From the NCBI GenBank assembly GCA_016763355.1, contig JAESTY010000127.1:1-18465 (forward strand): a stretch of DNA of 18,465 bases, read 5' to 3'. The translations under genes were made by a program, and so were the position numbers. Below are positions 14,774 through 18,465 of the stretch, one piece after another (position 1 is the first letter of the stretch; each line of letters begins with the position of its first letter). Under the pieces are notes generated by a model that saw only the letters and a list, made by a program, of their open reading frames with translations, searched no databases and was not told the origin of the DNA. This DNA is from Immundisolibacteraceae bacterium (lineage in GTDB: Bacteria > Pseudomonadota > Gammaproteobacteria > Immundisolibacterales > Immundisolibacteraceae).

Positions 14774-16564
14774 CTGGACAAATATAATGAAAAAAGCGAT
14801 GCAGATAACACCAAAAATACCGAACCTAGGTATATTTTAGGAATTGGTGTGTCATCTGGTGGACTAGGCGTAGTCCAACGTTTTTTTGAGAATATGCCAC
14901 CCGATACAGGTTTAGCATTCATTATAATTCAACATTTATCGCCCGATTTTAAGAGCTTAAGTAAACAATTATTAGAAAATAGTACGCGTATGTGCGTATC
15001 AGTGTCTGATGAAAATATGCCTATCGAGGCAAACACAATTTATCTAATTCCACCAGGGAAAAACCTAAGGGTGGCTGGAGGGTGTTTGCACTTGACGACG
15101 CAGCACAGGGGCCATTATATAAATGCACCGATCAATATATTATTTAACTCATTAGCGAAAGATTGTCCTGGCGGATGTGGTGGCATACTTTTATCGGGGT
15201 CTGGAAATGATGGTTCAGAAGGCATTATTGCCATATCCAATGCAGGTGGTTTAACGTTAGCTCAAAACCCAAGTGAAGCAGAATTTGATAGCATGCCAGC
15301 GTCTGCGATTGCAACAGGTCACATTGATTGTATTCTAAATGCGTCAGAGATGCCGCAAGGGGTGCTGGATTATTTGCAGGATTCAAATGGGTTTTTTAAA
15401 AAATATCAACAGAATTCAATAAATTTAAATTCGAGTTACCAGCAAATTTTTACTATCATAAAGAGACACTTCGGAATCGATTTTCAGAGTTACAAGCCAA
15501 GTACTATTTCAAGACGCATCAATCGACGCATGACAACGTTAGGCATCAAATCGTTACAAGTATACACAGATTTTTTATTGCGAGATGTGCAGGAGCTTGA
15601 AACACTCTACAAAGACCTTCTCATTGGGGTCACGTGTTTTTTTCGGAATAAAGACGCATTTAAAATTCTTAAACAAGAAGTGCTATCCAAATTAATTAAT
15701 ACAAAAATTAACGATCAAGAAGGCCTTAGAATATGGATTCCCGCCTGTTCTTCGGGGGAAGAAGTGTACTCGATAGCTATTTTAATTAGTGAAATATTGG
15801 AAGAAAAACAAGCCAGTATTGATATTAAAATATTTGCGACTGATGTCAGTAAACATTATTTAGATTTTGCAAGTCAGGCGGTTTATTCGGGAGATATGTT
15901 AAAAGACGTTTCCCATCAACGCGTTAAGAAATTTTTTATTAAGCGGGAGGGTAAATATCAAATAATCCGTGATATTCGTAATATGGTTATTTTTGCGCAA
16001 CATAATCTTATCGTCGATCCGCCCTTCACAAAGATGGACCTTATTAGTTGCCGCAACCTTTTTATTTACGTTCAGCCAAGTACCCAACAAAAAATAATTA
16101 ATCGACTTCGGTTTGGGTTATCAATGCATAGCTATTTATTTTTGGGTCCCAGTGAAACCATTGGATTCTTAGGGAAAGATTTTCGAGTAATTAGTGCGGC
16201 GTGGAAGATATTCGAGAAAAAATCGGAATCGATTTCGAGTAAAGGGGCGTTGCCACAACATTTTATTACACCCTATATGACGCATAAAGAAACGTCCTTT
16301 GACAGCGATTACTTACGTAAAAGTATGAACCCAAAATTACCCTTGTATGCTTATGATTTGTTATTATCGATTTATATTGAGACGGGCATTCTGGTTGACA
16401 TGAATCGCGAAATATTACATGTTTTTGGTGATGCAACGGACCTGCTTTCGCTTAATGCGGGCCGGCCAGAGAAAGACATACTTCTCATGGTTAATAAGGC
16501 GTTACATACACCAATCAATGCTGGAATATACAAGGCAAAGTCCAGTAAGAAAGCGATTACCTAA
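14774..16564 (+). CDS. CheB-CheR fusion (methylesterase plus methyltransferase), N-terminal part of a larger hybrid
   Basis: 596 residues up to a TAA. The CheB methylesterase domain (~18-205) has catalytic Ser27 (GVSSGG), His54 (QHLSP) and Asp146 (GSGNDGSEG), spaced as in CheB but without a receiver domain. The CheR SAM-dependent methyltransferase (~215-480) has CFFRNKDAF, WIPACSSGEEVYSIAI (~319), ATDVSKHYLD and SCRNLFIYV. A PAS-like region begins after ~500 and is cut by the stop. Starting at the first conventional codon (GTG 14849) would delete the first CheB strand and put the nucleophile at residue 2. CTG at 14774 is therefore the best start. The same frame stays open after the TAA for at least 1,900 bases (next feature), so this is either a truncated gene or an interrupted one. 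It is divergent from the H-NOX operon. Confidence 0.85.
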   Translation: MDKYNEKSDADNTKNTEPRYILGIGVSSGGLGVVQRFFENMPPDTGLAFIIIQHLSPDFKSLSKQLLENSTRMCVSVSDENMPIEANTIYLIPPGKNLRVAGGCLHLTTQHRGHYINAPINILFNSLAKDCPGGCGGILLSGSGNDGSEGIIAISNAGGLTLAQNPSEAEFDSMPASAIATGHIDCILNASEMPQGVLDYLQDSNGFFKKYQQNSINLNSSYQQIFTIIKRHFGIDFQSYKPSTISRRINRRMTTLGIKSLQVYTDFLLRDVQELETLYKDLLIGVTCFFRNKDAFKILKQEVLSKLINTKINDQEGLRIWIPACSSGEEVYSIAILISEILEEKQASIDIKIFATDVSKHYLDFASQAVYSGDMLKDVSHQRVKKFFIKREGKYQIIRDIRNMVIFAQHNLIVDPPFTKMDLISCRNLFIYVQPSTQQKIINRLRFGLSMHSYLFLGPSETIGFLGKDFRVISAAWKIFEKKSESISSKGALPQHFITPYMTHKETSFDSDYLRKSMNPKLPLYAYDLLLSIYIETGILVDMNREILHVFGDATDLLSLNAGRPEKDILLMVNKALHTPINAGIYKAKSSKKAIT

Positions 16565-18465
16565 AAAAATATTTTATTAGAGGGTTCCTCTGATAAATAT
16601 ATTGATATTAAAATCACGCCATTAAAAAATAAATATAATGACGTTGCCTATTTTTTAATTTCAACAATACATCACAATGAAAAGCTGACTGATTCTTTGA
16701 GTGCGCAGTCATTTGATCTTACGGGTCAATCACAAGAGCTTATTTCTGAATTAGAAAAAGAGCTTAAATATACGAGAGCATCATTACAAAAAACAATAGA
16801 AGAAGTTGAAACTACTAATGAAGAGCTGCAATCAACAAATGAAGAATTTCTCGCCTCTAATGAAGAGCTGCGATCAACAAATGAAGAGCTTTTTTCGGTC
16901 AATGAAGAGCTGTCTAAAATCAATTCGCAGTACCAGAATAAAATAAAAGAATTAACTAGTTTAAATATGGACATGGATAATTTATTAAGTTGTACCGATA
17001 TTGGCACAATTTTTGTTGATAAAGAGATGATGATCCAGCGCTTTAGTCCAGCGATTACACAAATATTTAATTTTGTTTCACATGATATTGGCAGGCCGCT
17101 CAATGATTTTTCTCATACGTTAAAAATTCATAATCTATTTCAGAAAGTTGAGAAAATATTTTCTGGTGCTCAAATGCATGAGGAGGAAGTTCAAACACAA
17201 GATAATTATTGGTATTTAATGCGTATAATGCCTTCCTATTCGTCACGCAATGTATGTGATGGTGCGATTTTAACGTTTATCGATATTGAGGACATGAAGA
17301 AAGCGAATGAACGTTTTCAGATTTTGGTTCAATCATCACCGGTTGCTATTTTATTAGTAAATTATCAAGGCGTCATTATTTTTACCAATCCTTGCGCCTC
17401 AACCTTACTCGGTTATTCAGAGCAGGAATTATTAAACAGTCACATTGATAATCTTATTGCTAGCGATCTAAAGGAGCAGCATTCAACGTATTTTGATAAC
17501 TATATCAAAAACCCTCAGCCAAGAGAGATGGGTTCCAATTTAGATATATCTGTTCTATCTAAGAAAATGAAGAATATTCCAGTCGAAATTAGTTTAAGTC
17601 CGGTTGAGATCATTGGTGGGAAATGCATTATATGTTCTATATTAGACATATCTCTTCGAAAAGAAGCAGAATCACAGCTTATAAAGTTAGCTAACCTTGA
17701 TGTTTTAACAAACTTACCCAACAGAGCTGCATTTACGAGCACCTTAAATTATGCCATTGGTAGGGCTCAGCGATGTAATACTGTTCTGGCCATGCTATTC
17801 ATAGACCTAGATAATTTCAAGAATATAAATGATTCATTTGGTCATGCGCAAGGTGATGCCGCCTTGATAGAAGTATCAAAGCGACTAGCAAGCTTAGTAA
17901 GACGGGGTGATTTCGTTGCGCGGATCGGTGGTGATGAATTTGTTATGATTGCTGAACATCTTAAGTCACCCCTGCGTGCCGCGCAATTAGCGCAGCGGAT
18001 ATTGGACGTGACCTCTCAACCGATAGCGGTGGAGAATGGCAGTATTCTATGCACACTAAGCATTGGCATAGCAATTTATCCTAATGGGGGCCGTACCCTA
18101 GATGAGTTGATAAAGAATTCAGACAAGGCGATGTATGAAGTTAAACGATCTGGAAAAAATAATTACCAATATTTTACTAACAAATTAAATGAACTAGGTT
18201 CACGGAAGAAAAAAATTGAGCAACAATTGCAGATCGCGATAGATAAAATGGAGCTGTTAGTTGTTTATCAACCACAAGTTTGTGTTGCAACAAAACAATT
18301 AATTGGTGTTGAAGCGTTGTTACGTTGGGACAACAAAATTTTAGGTAACGTTAGTTCGGGTGAATTTATATTGGTTGCTGAGGAATCGGGTTTAATCCAT
18401 GAGGTTGGGAAATACGTATTAGAAACGGCATGCAAACAGATGAATGTGTGGAACAAGATTAGAAA
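16565..18465 (+). pseudogene. PAS-coiled coil-PAS-PAS-GGDEF-EAL continuation of the CheB-CheR gene, truncated by the window end
   Basis: This frame is identical to the CheB-CheR frame and open from the TAA at 16562-16564 to the window edge. It completes the interrupted PAS-like domain (IDIKITPLKN). Next comes a heptad coiled coil (~16740-16970), then two PAS domains (~16971-17300 and ~17310-17690; IGTIFVDKEM and LLVNYQGVIIFTNP). An apparently intact diguanylate cyclase follows: NLDVLTNLPNR, IGGDEF at 17924-17941, and an RxxD inhibitory site five residues upstream (RRGD, 17900-17911). Last is the start of an EAL domain (EALLRW from 18311). No ATG/GTG/TTG with a ribosome site lies soon after the TAA (first TTG 16697), so independent translation of the whole piece is doubtful. 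I label it pseudogene because of the nonsense codon. Readthrough or sequence error would restore a single protein of over 1,200 residues. Confidence 0.75.
16817..16921 (+). repeat. Five tandem 21-bp units encoding coiled-coil heptads
   Basis: AATGAAGA starts at 16817, 16838, 16859, 16880 and 16901, exactly 21 bp apart. Each unit encodes NEELxxx or NEEFxxx, giving a parallel signalling helix between PAS domains. This TNEELQS-type repeat is a known trait of CheB-CheR-PAS hybrids. It is a coding repeat, not a CRISPR. Confidence 0.85.

Noticed and set aside
16562..16564. Alternative genetic code in which TAA is sense
   Set aside because: TAA ends gpmI, prfC, sucA and lpd at the expected family lengths, so it is a normal stop in this organism.
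16817..16921. Regular 21-bp repeats that could suggest a CRISPR or minisatellite
   Set aside because: They are in frame, encode seven-residue coiled-coil heptads and have no unique spacers.

Overview
The window reads as an AT-rich gammaproteobacterial chromosome segment. The evidence is a bacterial release factor 3, a co-factor-independent phosphoglycerate mutase and a compact sucA-sucB-lpd operon. I cannot fix the genus from sequence alone. The left two thirds (about 1-11,800) is intact housekeeping DNA; the right third (about 11,890-18,465) is an accessory signalling block.

Left part: gpmI (+) converges on a penta-haem, secreted cytochrome c (-). The cytochrome diverges from prfC (+), which converges on a small SAM-dependent methyltransferase (-). 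A promoter region of about 300 bp then leads into sucA-sucB-lpd (+). This operon encodes the complete 2-oxoglutarate dehydrogenase complex (E1, E2, E3) with tight 3-10 nt junctions and good internal ribosome binding sites. All key residues I checked in these core genes are present.

Junction: after lpd come a 12-bp inverted repeat and then a tRNA-Met(CAT)-like sequence. Its anticodon arm, T arm, 3' acceptor strand and CCA are perfect, but its 5' acceptor strand and D arm are degenerate. It looks like a decayed tRNA or an attachment-site remnant at the edge of the accessory block.

Right part: two divergent transcription units share a 381-bp intergenic region, and both are built from c-di-GMP modules. 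On the minus strand, an H-NOX haem nitric-oxide sensor is followed after 4 nt by a response-regulator/degenerate-GGDEF protein. Its EAL phosphodiesterase half lies in the -1 frame and begins where the first frame ends, with an A AAA AAT heptamer in the overlap. On the plus strand is a CheB-CheR-PAS-coiled coil-PAS-PAS-GGDEF-EAL hybrid running off the right end. It has no ATG/GTG/TTG before the CheB core (best start is CTG behind a strong Shine-Dalgarno) and carries an in-frame TAA after the CheR module.

The likely theme is nitric-oxide and chemotaxis-type input feeding c-di-GMP turnover. The frame break, nonsense codon, odd start and decayed tRNA all cluster in this block. They therefore point to decay after acquisition, to recoding, or to local sequence error, and the window alone cannot separate these.
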